A stretch of 9,497 bases of DNA from Phycisphaeraceae bacterium. GTDB taxonomy: Bacteria > Planctomycetota > Phycisphaerae > Phycisphaerales > Phycisphaeraceae. The notes beneath the pieces were generated by a model, which saw nothing but the letters and a program-made list of their open reading frames with translations, did no database searches and was not told where the DNA came from. The stretch's first letter is position 1; each line of letters starts with the position of its first letter. Of the stretch, positions 1-6,724 are shown piece after piece. Location of the stretch: contig JADZCW010000256.1 in NCBI GenBank assembly GCA_020851395.1, forward strand, positions 1-9,497, in the 5' to 3' direction. The position numbers and the translations under genes were made by a program.

Positions 1-497
1 GGGATGGGGAACATCCAGTAGGCGAGCCAGGCGCGGCCGACGTGGACGGCGGGGAATAGGCCGGCGCACATGACGGCGAAGATGGTCATGGCTTCGGCGA
101 AGCGGTTGATGCTGGTGCGCCAGTTCTGGCGGAAGAGGAAGAGGATGGCGGAGATCAGGGTGCCGGCGTGGCCGATGCCGACCCAGAAGACGAAGTTGGT
201 GATGTCGAAGGCCCAGGCGACGGGGATGTTGTTGCCCCAGACGCCCACGCCGGTGGTCAGCAGATAGATGAGCGTGACGCCGAGGAGGCTCAGGAGCCCG
301 AGGGCGAAGGCGAAGCCGATGTACCAGCCGAGGGGGGGCTTGCGCAGGGCGAGGCTGGTGATGGTGTCGGTGACGGAGGTGAAGTCGTGGCGGCCGAGGA
401 CCAGGGGGGCGCGGCCGCGGGTGGGGTCGTCGAAGGCGTTGTCGACGAGGGCGGCGGTGGCGTGCGGGTCAGACTGGGAGGGGGCAAGCGTGGTCAT
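1..497 (-). CDS. actC: ActC, NrfD-like quinol-interacting membrane subunit of alternative complex III (N-terminal part, cut by window edge)
   Basis: Reading down from ATG at 497-495 gives 165 residues in one open frame that leaves the window at base 1, so the C-terminal part is missing. After a soluble N-terminus of about 55 residues come hydrophobic segments at about 57-82, 93-122 and 133-155. The stretch around residues 99-112 (ITNFVFWVGIGHAG) and the AGLFPAVHVGR motif at 145-155, with H110, H152 and R155, are typical of the NrfD/PsrC-like ActC subunit. In ACIII this multi-helix protein sits in the cytoplasmic membrane and is thought to bind quinol and pass electrons to the ActB Fe-S clusters. 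Only three bases separate the actB stop from this ATG. A GGAGG lies 13 bases upstream, inside actB, so translation is probably coupled. Family assignment is secure; the function is inferred from the family. Confidence 0.95.
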   Translation of the reverse strand, partial: MTTLAPSQSDPHATAALVDNAFDDPTRGRAPLVLGRHDFTSVTDTITSLALRKPPLGWYIGFAFALGLLSLLGVTLIYLLTTGVGVWGNNIPVAWAFDITNFVFWVGIGHAGTLISAILFLFRQNWRTSINRFAEAMTIFAVMCAGLFPAVHVGRAWLAYWMFPI

Positions 498-500
498 GGC

Positions 501-3500
501 TCAGGCGTGCCCTCCGTCATCGGCGGCGCCGGCGGGCGTCGCGGGGTTGCGGACGATGGCCAGGTGCTTGGTGCGGGGGCGGGTGTTGAGGGGTTCGTCG
601 AGCATGCCGTAGGCGCGGGCGTTGGCGTGGAGGCGGGAGACGCGGCTGTGGGGATCGTTGAGGTTGCCGAAGACGATGGCCTCGGTGGGGCAGGCGGACT
701 GGCAGGCGGTGACGACCTCGCCGTCCTGGACGAGCTCGGACTCGCGCTTGCCGTTGGCGAAGTCGACCTTGGCGTGGATCTTGGCGGCGCTGAGGCGCTG
801 GACGCAGTAGGTGCACTTTTCCATGACGCCGCGCATGCGGACGGTGACCTCGGGGTTGTAGACCATCTGGCGGATCTGGTCGATGGCGGTGCGCTGCTGG
901 GTGTCGGGGATGTCGAGCCAGGGCTGGGCGCTGCCGCGGGGGTCGGTGGCGTGGAAGTCGAAGTAATTGAAGTGGCGGACCTTGTAGGGGCAGTTGTTGG
1001 AGCAGTACCGCGTGCCGATGCAGCGGTTGTAGACCATGACGTTCAGGCCCTCGGCGTCGTGGGTGGTGGCGGCGACGGGGCAGACGCTCTCGCAGGGGGC
1101 GTTCTCGCAGTGCATGCAGAACATGGGGAGGTGGATGACCTGCGGGCTGGGGTCGTCGGGAGCGCCCTTGAAGTAGCGGTCGACGCGGAGCCAGTGCATC
1201 TCGCGGTTCTTGGAGACTTGCTCCTTGCCGACGACGGGGACGTTGTTCTCAGCCTGGCAGGCGACGGCGCAGGCGTTGCAGCCGATGCAGGCGGTCATGT
1301 CGACGGCCATGCCCCAGGCGTGGGGGTCATTGAAGCTGCTGGGGGGCTCCCAGAGCTGGAGCTTGATGTTGCCGTGGTCGTCGCGGTGGAAGAGGTGCTT
1401 GTCGGCCTGGTATTCGGCGAGGGTGGCCTCGTGGATGATCGAGCCGGACTTGTTCGGCTGGCCGATGCGCTCGTCGCGGCCCGAGGCGCCGACTTCGTCG
1501 ATCAGGTGGTGCTCCTGGGTGGCGGCGAGGAGGTAGGAACCGTCGATCTTGGTGATCTTGGCGGGGGCGAAGTCCAGAGCGGCGAGGGTGCGAAGGGCGT
1601 AGGTGTTGAAGCCGACGTTGTCGCCGACGTTGCCGGCGGCGGTGCGGCCGTAGCCGAGAGGGAGGATGACCGAGCCGGGGGCGACCCCCGGAAGGATGAA
1701 GGTGGCGATGTCGAGCGAGCGGCCGGCGATCTCGAGGCGGACCATGCCGCCGGAGGTGGGTAAACCGAGACGGTCGGCGTCGGCCTTGGAGATCAGGGCG
1801 GCGTTGTCCCAGGTGAGCTTGCTCATGGGGTCGGGCATTTCTTGGAGCCAACCGTTGTTGGCGAAGCGCCCGTCGTACATGGAAGCGTCGGGGGTGAAGA
1901 CGGCTTCGAGCTGGTCGGGAGTCGTCTTGATCGCGGCGGGGAGCGGGGTGGGGCGTGCCTGGCCGACCTGGACGGCGGGGAGCGTGCTGGCGGGCAGGAC
2001 GCCCATCTCCAGGAGCTGACGCCAGGCGGATTCGAAGTCGCCCTTCGCGTTGGCGCTGAGGGTCTCGCGGACGAGGTCGTAGCCGGCGGCGGGGCGACCG
2101 ATCAGGGCGGCGAGGAGCTCGATGGTGGACTTGCCGTTGAAAAGGGGGAGGATCAGAGGTTGCTGGGTGCTGACGGCGCCGTCCCAGGCGCGGCCGTCGC
2201 CCCAGGCCTCGAGGTAGTGGGCCTCGGGGAGGTGCCAGCGGCAGAGGAGGGAGGTTTCGTTGTAGTACTCGCTGAGGTGGATGGTGTGCTCGACCTTGGC
2301 GAGCAGGTCGGCGAAGGCGAGGTCGGCGGGGGCGTCATAGGCGGGGTTGCCGCCGAGGACGACGAGTGTGGAGACGCCCCCGGAAGCGATGGCGTCGGCG
2401 AGGGACTTGATGGAGCCGGCGCAGCCGCCGTCGAGGGCGAGGATCTCGTCGGTGTAGTGGACGGTCTTGGTGTTGTTGCCGAGGTGCTGGTTGAGGGCGT
2501 GGGCGAGGGCGTGGACCTCTGGGGGCTGTGCGGGGCCGACGATCACGGCCGAGGCGCCGGGGTGGGACTTGAGGTCCTTGGCGAGGGAGGCGACGAAGGC
2601 TTTTTCTTCGGGGGAAAGCTCGACGGAGATGTCGGCCAGGCCGACCTCGGCGGCGACGGCGGCGAGCAGAGCGGTGACGCGGCTGGGACGGACGGCCAGG
2701 CGATGGTCGGCGACGCCGCCGGTGATCGAGAGATTCGACTCGGCGGCGTAGAGGCGGCTCATCGTGCCCTGGTCAACGGAGCGGCGGAGCGTGGCCCAGT
2801 CGCGGGCGTAGCGCTGGTGGGCGGGGTGCGAGCCGAGGGGGTCGGCGTCGAAGCAGGCGATGACCTGGGCCTTGGTGAAGTCGTAGTGGGTGCGGAGCGG
2901 CTGGCCGAAGGCGAGGTTGGCGCCGGCGATGGTGTTGTCGAGGTTGATCGGCTCCCAGACGTGCCAGGTGGCGGAGGGGAAGGTCTTGTGGAAGAGCTCG
3001 CGCAGGCGAACGAACGTCGGGCCGGAGGCGGAACGGGTCAGGATTGCTACCCCCCTACCCCCGGAAGCTTTCAAATCGCCGAAATGATCTTGAGCGTAGC
3101 GGAGGAAGGTGTCCCAGTCGCGCTGCTGGTTCTTGCCTTGCTGCTTTTCGAGCGGGGTGCGGCTGCGGTCGGGGTCGTAGAGGGACAGGACGCTGGCCTG
3201 GGCGTAGGCGTCGGAGGCGCCGAGGGAGTAGGGATGGAGGGAGTTGCCCTCGAGCTTGATGGGTCGGCCGTCGTAACTCTTGGCCAGGAGGCCGGTGGCG
3301 ACGCCGCCTAGCTCCATCATGGTGGCGTAGTAGTTTGGAACACCGGGGGCGGCGCCCTCGGGGCGGTAGGCGAAGGGATGGACTTGGGACTGGGGCCAGC
3401 GGCGGCAGCCCGAGAGCGTCAGGCCGGCGAGGGCCATGGAGGCGGCCATGACCTTCATGAAGCCGCGGCGGGTCATCGAGAGCAGGTCGCCGGGCTCGTA

Positions 3501-3614
3501 GCCTGGGAACTCGCGCTCCATGCTGGCGGCGAGCTCGGGGGAGTCGGCGAGCTGTTCGAGGCTGCGCCAGTAGGTGCGGCCGCGTAGGTGCTCGGTGAGT
3601 GATTGTTGGCCCAT
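501..3614 (-). CDS. actB: ActB, fused molybdopterin-oxidoreductase-like and Fe-S ferredoxin subunit of alternative complex III
   Basis: This 1037-residue protein has the usual fused ActB layout. A twin-arginine motif (TRRGFMK, R49-R50) is followed by a hydrophobic stretch and a lipobox-like LSGC ending at Cys70, so Tat export with lipid anchoring is likely. Residues from about 80 to 750 resemble the large subunit of molybdopterin oxidoreductases; ACIII members are known to lack the Mo cofactor. From about 765 comes a ferredoxin-like domain with four cysteine groups: C776/C779/C782/C786, C833/C836/C841/C845, C865/C871/C875 with Thr868 where a cysteine would be expected (CIGTRYCSNNCP), and C934/C937/C971/C975. 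Three [4Fe-4S] and one [3Fe-4S] cluster are known for this subunit; placing the 3Fe cluster at the Thr868 group is my inference. ActB would carry electrons from ActC to the ActA hemes on the periplasmic face. The start ATG at 3614 is preceded only by a weak GGA. ActA ends 30 bases upstream and actC follows 3 bases downstream. Confidence 0.97.
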   Translation of the reverse strand: MGQQSLTEHLRGRTYWRSLEQLADSPELAASMEREFPGYEPGDLLSMTRRGFMKVMAASMALAGLTLSGCRRWPQSQVHPFAYRPEGAAPGVPNYYATMMELGGVATGLLAKSYDGRPIKLEGNSLHPYSLGASDAYAQASVLSLYDPDRSRTPLEKQQGKNQQRDWDTFLRYAQDHFGDLKASGGRGVAILTRSASGPTFVRLRELFHKTFPSATWHVWEPINLDNTIAGANLAFGQPLRTHYDFTKAQVIACFDADPLGSHPAHQRYARDWATLRRSVDQGTMSRLYAAESNLSITGGVADHRLAVRPSRVTALLAAVAAEVGLADISVELSPEEKAFVASLAKDLKSHPGASAVIVGPAQPPEVHALAHALNQHLGNNTKTVHYTDEILALDGGCAGSIKSLADAIASGGVSTLVVLGGNPAYDAPADLAFADLLAKVEHTIHLSEYYNETSLLCRWHLPEAHYLEAWGDGRAWDGAVSTQQPLILPLFNGKSTIELLAALIGRPAAGYDLVRETLSANAKGDFESAWRQLLEMGVLPASTLPAVQVGQARPTPLPAAIKTTPDQLEAVFTPDASMYDGRFANNGWLQEMPDPMSKLTWDNAALISKADADRLGLPTSGGMVRLEIAGRSLDIATFILPGVAPGSVILPLGYGRTAAGNVGDNVGFNTYALRTLAALDFAPAKITKIDGSYLLAATQEHHLIDEVGASGRDERIGQPNKSGSIIHEATLAEYQADKHLFHRDDHGNIKLQLWEPPSSFNDPHAWGMAVDMTACIGCNACAVACQAENNVPVVGKEQVSKNREMHWLRVDRYFKGAPDDPSPQVIHLPMFCMHCENAPCESVCPVAATTHDAEGLNVMVYNRCIGTRYCSNNCPYKVRHFNYFDFHATDPRGSAQPWLDIPDTQQRTAIDQIRQMVYNPEVTVRMRGVMEKCTYCVQRLSAAKIHAKVDFANGKRESELVQDGEVVTACQSACPTEAIVFGNLNDPHSRVSRLHANARAYGMLDEPLNTRPRTKHLAIVRNPATPAGAADDGGHA

Positions 3615-3644
3615 CGTTCGTCCGTCAGATCACGAGGCCACCGG

Positions 3645-4328
3645 CTAGCGGTGGCAGGTGGAGCAACTGGTCATGTAGGCCGAGTCGTGGATGTTGTATT
3701 GCTTCTTGAGCTCCAGGCCGAGTTGGAGCTGTGTCTTGCCGGTCTCGGCCAGGGGGTCCCAGGTCATGTTGGTGATCTGGTCGCGCGGGCGGAGATGTTT
3801 CTCCGGGGCGCGGTGGCATTCGAGGCACCAGCCCATCGTGAGCGGCTGATCGTTGTGGACGACGTCCATCTTGTCGATGCGGCCGTGGCAGGAGACGCAG
3901 CCGACGCCCTTGGCGAGGTGTGCGGAGTGATTGAAGTAGACGTAGTCGGCGAGGTCGTGGACTTTGACCCAGTCGATGGATTTGCCGGTGGCGTAGCTGT
4001 CACGGACGGGGGCGAGGCGCTCACTGGTGGTGCGGATGTGGGCGTGACAGTTCATGCAGGTCTGGGTCGGGGGGATGGCGGCGAAGCCGGCCTTCTCGAC
4101 GGTGTTGTGGCAGTAGCGACAGTCCATGCCGAGCTGTCCGGCGTGCATGGCGTGGCTGAAGGGGACAGGCTGGGTGGGGGCGTAGCCGACGTCCTTGGTG
4201 CCGGGGGAGAGCGAGAGGACGGCGAGGGTGGGGACGTAGGTGGCGGCGCCCAGGCCTGCGAGGATTAAAGCAGGCAGGAGATAGTTGGCCCAGGTGGGGA
4301 AGACGAATTTATCGGTGGGTGGGGAAAT
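3645..4328 (-). CDS. actA: ActA, pentaheme c-type cytochrome subunit of alternative complex III (start codon unclear)
   Basis: The frame encodes five CXXCH heme c motifs: CRYCH (residues 70-74), CMNCH (91-95), CVSCH (144-148), CLECH (168-172) and CSTCH (222-226), two residues before the stop. Numbering begins at the ATT codon at 4328-4326, giving 227 residues. An N-terminal membrane segment (about 17-40) precedes the conserved block PTQPVPFSHAMHAGQLGMDC (residues 51-70). This is the standard ActA layout: one membrane anchor and a periplasmic pentaheme domain that accepts electrons from ActB and hands them to a further cytochrome or oxidase. The only ATG nearby (4148-4146) would delete the membrane anchor and conserved block, so it is not the true start. 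Between the in-frame stop TGA at 4340-4338 and the anchor there is no ATG, GTG or TTG. The start is therefore either a rare ATT or hidden by a frameshift near 4320-4341. Identity is certain; the 5' end is not. Confidence 0.93.
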   Translation of the reverse strand: MSPPTDKFVFPTWANYLLPALILAGLGAATYVPTLAVLSLSPGTKDVGYAPTQPVPFSHAMHAGQLGMDCRYCHNTVEKAGFAAIPPTQTCMNCHAHIRTTSERLAPVRDSYATGKSIDWVKVHDLADYVYFNHSAHLAKGVGCVSCHGRIDKMDVVHNDQPLTMGWCLECHRAPEKHLRPRDQITNMTWDPLAETGKTQLQLGLELKKQYNIHDSAYMTSCSTCHR

Positions 4329-4356
4329 CGCTGTCGCTCAACTCTCGTCAGTTAGA

Positions 4357-4370
4357 GACCAGCCCTGGTC
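4357..4370 (-). repeat. Short inverted repeat in the actA leader
   Basis: GACCAG and CTGGTC are perfect six-base complements separated by two bases. They lie between the predicted act promoter and the start of actA, so the mRNA leader could fold here. It could equally be a binding site for a dimeric regulator or chance in GC-rich DNA. Confidence 0.3.
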
Positions 4371-4423
4371 CCCGGCCGCGGCCGCAGCCCCTTGCCGACG
4401 TCGCGTCCCTGACAACGGGCTTG

Positions 4424-4451
4424 ATGATACTGGCTCAACCCTCGATGACAA
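4424..4451 (-). promoter_or_regulatory. Candidate sigma-70-type promoter of the act operon
   Basis: On the minus strand, TTGTCA (4451-4446, five of six matches to the -35 consensus) is followed after 16 bases by TATCAT (4429-4424, five of six matches to the -10 consensus). Transcription would begin near 4417 and leave a leader of roughly 75-90 bases before actA. The location in the A+T-richer part of the only long gap upstream of actA supports it. No start-site data are available, so this rests on sequence match alone. Confidence 0.4.
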
Positions 4452-4654
4452 GTTGTGTTATCACCGAACTTCATCGATTGGAGATTGTTTGGTCTCAATG
4501 TGGACTTGGTTCTGATGGGTTGATGTAAAAAGTAGATATCACCGCGTCGGAGGATTGGTGGAAAGCACGAGAAAAATGGGCGCGAAGCGGAGGTGATGGG
4601 AGTGTCATGCGCGGGGTGGTCAGGCCTGTGCCCGAGGCGCGGGGAAGGTAGTGA

Positions 4655-5314
4655 TTATCTATCAGGATGGATTGGGATGATGACGGGCTCGACGAGTCGG
4701 CCGTCGGGGGTATCGTATTCGGCTTCGAGGGTCAGCGTGTCGAGGGGTTGCGTGGCGGGGACGGCGGAGGGACGTGGGCGGAGCTCGAGCTCGAACCAGC
4801 CGAGGCGGTGGGGAGGCGTGGTCCAGCCGGCGCTCTTGAGGGACTCGCGGACGGGGTCGGGAATGTCGACGGCGCGCGTGGTGAGGAGGGCGATGACGCC
4901 CGCGTCGGAGTTGAAGGCGACGTTGGCGGCGGCGCGGGTCATGGCGGGGTCCCAGGAGGCGAGGCTGATGCGGCAGCTTCCGGGGGCGGGAGGGATGACG
5001 GTGACGACCTCGAACTTTCGGCGGAGGGAGACGAGGCCCTGGTGCCAGGTGATCCGGGCGTCGGTGAGGCTTGACGTGTCGGGGAGGGTGTGGAGCCAGG
5101 CGGTGACGGGGGCGGGGACGACGCGGCGGATGTGCGAGGGCAGGTCGGTGGGATCGAGGTAGGCGGCGTCGACGCGGACGGGGTCGCGGAGGAACTCCGT
5201 GCGGGAGGTGGCGGCGAGCTGCTTGCGGACGAGGATGACGGCGCCGGGGGTCAGCAGGACGAGCAGAACGGCCAGGACGATCAGGTTCAGGCGGGTCTCG
5301 CGGGAGAGGCTCAT
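4655..5314 (-). CDS. Membrane-anchored protein of unknown function
   Basis: I do not recognise this 219-residue protein. It starts with a short basic N-terminus and one strong hydrophobic segment at about residues 9-29, followed by KQLAATSR, so it is probably anchored in the cytoplasmic membrane with a soluble domain of about 185 residues outside. The soluble part has a single cysteine (C114), an aromatic, strand-like block GWFELELRPRP (172-182) and a C-terminal segment of alternating hydrophobic residues ending VIIPIHPDR. Its codons mostly end in C, as in the other minus-strand genes, which argues that it is real. The ATG at 5314 has no Shine-Dalgarno sequence: seven C residues precede it, and CATAAT lies just before those. 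The gene points the same way as the act operon but is about 320 bases upstream of actA, so co-transcription is uncertain. It is divergent from the DsbD-N gene. Confidence 0.8.
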   Translation of the reverse strand: MSLSRETRLNLIVLAVLLVLLTPGAVILVRKQLAATSRTEFLRDPVRVDAAYLDPTDLPSHIRRVVPAPVTAWLHTLPDTSSLTDARITWHQGLVSLRRKFEVVTVIPPAPGSCRISLASWDPAMTRAAANVAFNSDAGVIALLTTRAVDIPDPVRESLKSAGWTTPPHRLGWFELELRPRPSAVPATQPLDTLTLEAEYDTPDGRLVEPVIIPIHPDR

Positions 5315-5327
5315 GGGGGGGATTATG
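5315..5327 (-). promoter_or_regulatory. Possible -10 element giving a leaderless transcript
   Basis: On the minus strand, CATAAT (5327-5322) matches the -10 consensus in five of six positions. It is followed by seven C residues and then directly by the ATG at 5314. A start site about seven bases after a -10 would fall on or next to this ATG, giving an mRNA with almost no leader, which would also explain the missing ribosome binding site. I see no good -35 element, so support is weak. Confidence 0.25.
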
Positions 5328-5447
5328 CGCGGATCGGGCGGGGATGGCCATCGGTGGGTTTCATGAGGGGGACGGGCGCAATGGAAAAGCGCGGGGGCGG
5401 GGGCCTAAGCTAAGCGTGTGGCGGGGCATTCCCGTGGGAACAAGCGC

Positions 5448-6686
5448 ATGGCAAGACGGATCATCCGAGGCTGGGGGTTGGTTGGCCTGGCGGGGCTGGG
5501 ACTCGGCGCGGCGTGGTGGATGACGCCGGCGGGCGCGGCGGGGGAATCGGCGTCGGCTGAGCCGTCGGAGACGGCCTCGAGCGCGGTGGTGGAGTCGGCG
5601 CACGTGCGGGCGCGGCTGATCAGCCCGCAGGTGGCGTTGACGCCGGGGCAGTCGATGACGCTGGGGATCGTGCTGGAGATGGAGGAGGGGTGGCACACGT
5701 ACTGGATGAACCCCGGCGACGCGGGGCTGGCGACGACGGTGACGTGGGAGTTGCCGGCGGGGTATCAGGTCGGTCCGGTGCAGTGGCCGACGCCGCGAAA
5801 ATTCGGGGAGGGGGGGATCACCAGCTATGGGTATGAGGGGCGGGTGGTGCTGCCGGTGGCGCTTGGGGTGCCTGCGGAGGCGCCCCCGGGGGTGGTGAGC
5901 GTGCGGGCGGAGGTGAAGTACCTCGCGTGCAAGGAGATCTGCGTGCCGGGGCGGGTGGAGCTGCGGCTGGAGTTGCCCGTGGCGCCGGGGCCGGCGGAGG
6001 TGGCGCCGGAGAATCAGAAGCTGATCCATGAGGCGACCGAGCGGCTGCCGGTGGAGGTCGAATCGCCGGCGGTGTCGGCGACGGAGGATGGGAACGGCAA
6101 AATCCGGGTGGAACTGGCGGCGGAGCAGTTGCCGGCGGAGGCGACGGAGGTTTACTTTTTCCCCAAACGGTCGGACCTGCTGGACCACGCGGCGGAGCAG
6201 GTGGTGACGCGGCGCGGGGAGCGGATCGTGCTGGAGCTGAGCAAGCTGGCGGAGCGGCACGAGCGGGTGACGCGGCTGCGCGGGGTGTTGAGCGTGACGA
6301 GCGAAGGGGATCAGGCGACGCCAGCGACGCGGCGGGCGTGGTGGGTGGATTTGCCGGTGGAACTGGCGATGGAAGCTCCGGCGGAGACGCCAACCCCCCC
6401 ACCACCGCCGTCGCCGCCGATGCCGCATCCGCCGGAGCCGCCCGTGCCGCCCGGGCCGGTGCCCTCCCCGGCGCCGGCGCCCACGCCGCCGGGCGAGCCG
6501 CCGATCCTGCAGCCGCCGCCGGCGCCTGCGCCCCCGGAACCCCCGGCGACGATGCCGAGCGAGCCGCCGGTGCCTGAGCCACCCGAAACACCACCCCCCA
6601 CGACTGAACCCTGGGAGAACCCGCCGGAGCGTCCCGCTGAACCTTCACCGCCGCGCAGCAACCCGGACGAGGGAGGCGCGGACTAG
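5448..6686 (+). CDS. Secreted DsbD N-terminal-domain-like protein with proline-rich C-terminal tail
   Basis: The protein has 412 residues from ATG 5448. The basic start MARRIIRGWG and a hydrophobic run to about residue 30 form a signal peptide. Residues about 50-180 match the DsbD/ScsB N-terminal domain: GWHTYWMNPGDAG near 81-93, then WPTPRKFGEGG and SYGYE, and the cysteine pair KYLACKEICVPG (C161, C165). In DsbD this immunoglobulin-like periplasmic domain passes reducing equivalents from the membrane domain to partner proteins. A less conserved domain, about 190-305, follows. The last 102 residues contain about 50 prolines (PPP and EPP runs) and end in an acidic GGAD. The membrane and thioredoxin domains of full DsbD are absent, and the frame is intact, so this is not a truncation of one. 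A GTG at 5418 would add ten residues ahead of the signal peptide; I prefer the ATG. Neither start has a clear ribosome binding site. A redoxin gene follows after 38 bases, pointing to a shared transcript. Confidence 0.88.
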   Translation: MARRIIRGWGLVGLAGLGLGAAWWMTPAGAAGESASAEPSETASSAVVESAHVRARLISPQVALTPGQSMTLGIVLEMEEGWHTYWMNPGDAGLATTVTWELPAGYQVGPVQWPTPRKFGEGGITSYGYEGRVVLPVALGVPAEAPPGVVSVRAEVKYLACKEICVPGRVELRLELPVAPGPAEVAPENQKLIHEATERLPVEVESPAVSATEDGNGKIRVELAAEQLPAEATEVYFFPKRSDLLDHAAEQVVTRRGERIVLELSKLAERHERVTRLRGVLSVTSEGDQATPATRRAWWVDLPVELAMEAPAETPTPPPPPSPPMPHPPEPPVPPGPVPSPAPAPTPPGEPPILQPPPAPAPPEPPATMPSEPPVPEPPETPPPTTEPWENPPERPAEPSPPRSNPDEGGAD

Positions 6687-6712
6687 ATCGTCGTGTCACG
6701 GATTTTTCTAAC

Positions 6713-6718
6713 AGGAGA
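6713..6718 (+). promoter_or_regulatory. Ribosome binding site of the redoxin gene
   Basis: AGGAGA lies about seven bases upstream of the ATG at 6725. It is the clearest Shine-Dalgarno sequence among the starts in this window, where most genes have weak or no such signal. It suggests the redoxin is translated more strongly than its upstream neighbour. Confidence 0.6.
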
Positions 6719-6724
6719 GACACC

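Larger units (their letters stand above)
4329..4654 (-). other. Non-coding leader between the unknown membrane protein gene and actA
   Basis: About 326 bases hold no convincing gene. The part from about 4430 to 4560 is clearly richer in A and T than the flanking genes, as expected of a control region. It contains a promoter-like pair for the act operon (listed separately). It also has two copies of TATCACCG on the plus strand (4459-4466 and 4537-4544), a perfect 12-base palindrome CGGCCGCGGCCG (4373-4384), and an inverted repeat GACCAG-CC-CTGGTC (4357-4370) that would lie in the mRNA leader just upstream of actA. Short open frames here start with no ribosome binding site and encode nothing recognisable. 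Confidence 0.6.

Noticed and set aside
168..1763. Long plus-strand open frame (531 codons) opposite actB
   Set aside because: Its translation is low-complexity Gly/Val/Ala/Asp sequence. It is antisense to clearly conserved Fe-S and oxidoreductase sequence and results from C-ending codons on the other strand.
3050..3064. G-run pair on the minus strand within actB as a possible G-quadruplex
   Set aside because: Only two G-runs lie close together, and they encode ordinary residues (GGRGV) of ActB.
1842..3311. Second long plus-strand open frame (489 codons) opposite actB
   Set aside because: Same low-complexity composition and no recognisable domain; it is a shadow of actB.
3645..4148. actA starting at the internal ATG at 4148
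   Set aside because: This start would remove the membrane anchor and the conserved VPFSHAMHAGQ block that are encoded in frame upstream.
3603..4268. Plus-strand open frame of 221 codons opposite actA
   Set aside because: Antisense to five CXXCH motifs and low-complexity; no ribosome binding site.
4285..4528. Short plus-strand open frames in the act leader
   Set aside because: No ribosome binding site, no recognisable sequence, and overlap with the actA 5' end and its promoter region.
4662..5351. Alternative minus-strand frame of 229 codons overlapping the unknown membrane protein
   Set aside because: Arg/Pro/His-rich with no hydrophobic segment. The chosen frame has a clean membrane anchor and normal amino-acid balance.
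5418..5447. GTG at 5418 as start of the DsbD-N protein
   Set aside because: It adds ten polar residues before a signal peptide that begins naturally at the ATG at 5448. There is no ribosome binding site to favour it, though it cannot be excluded.
5361..6428. Minus-strand arginine/proline-rich open frame opposite the DsbD-N gene
   Set aside because: Extremely biased Arg/His/Pro composition. The plus-strand frame has a signal peptide and conserved DsbD-N motifs.
6311..6661. Minus-strand glycine-rich protein resembling a PE-PGRS-like sequence
   Set aside because: It is simply the complement of the proline codons in the DsbD-N tail (CCG/CCC becomes CGG/GGG).
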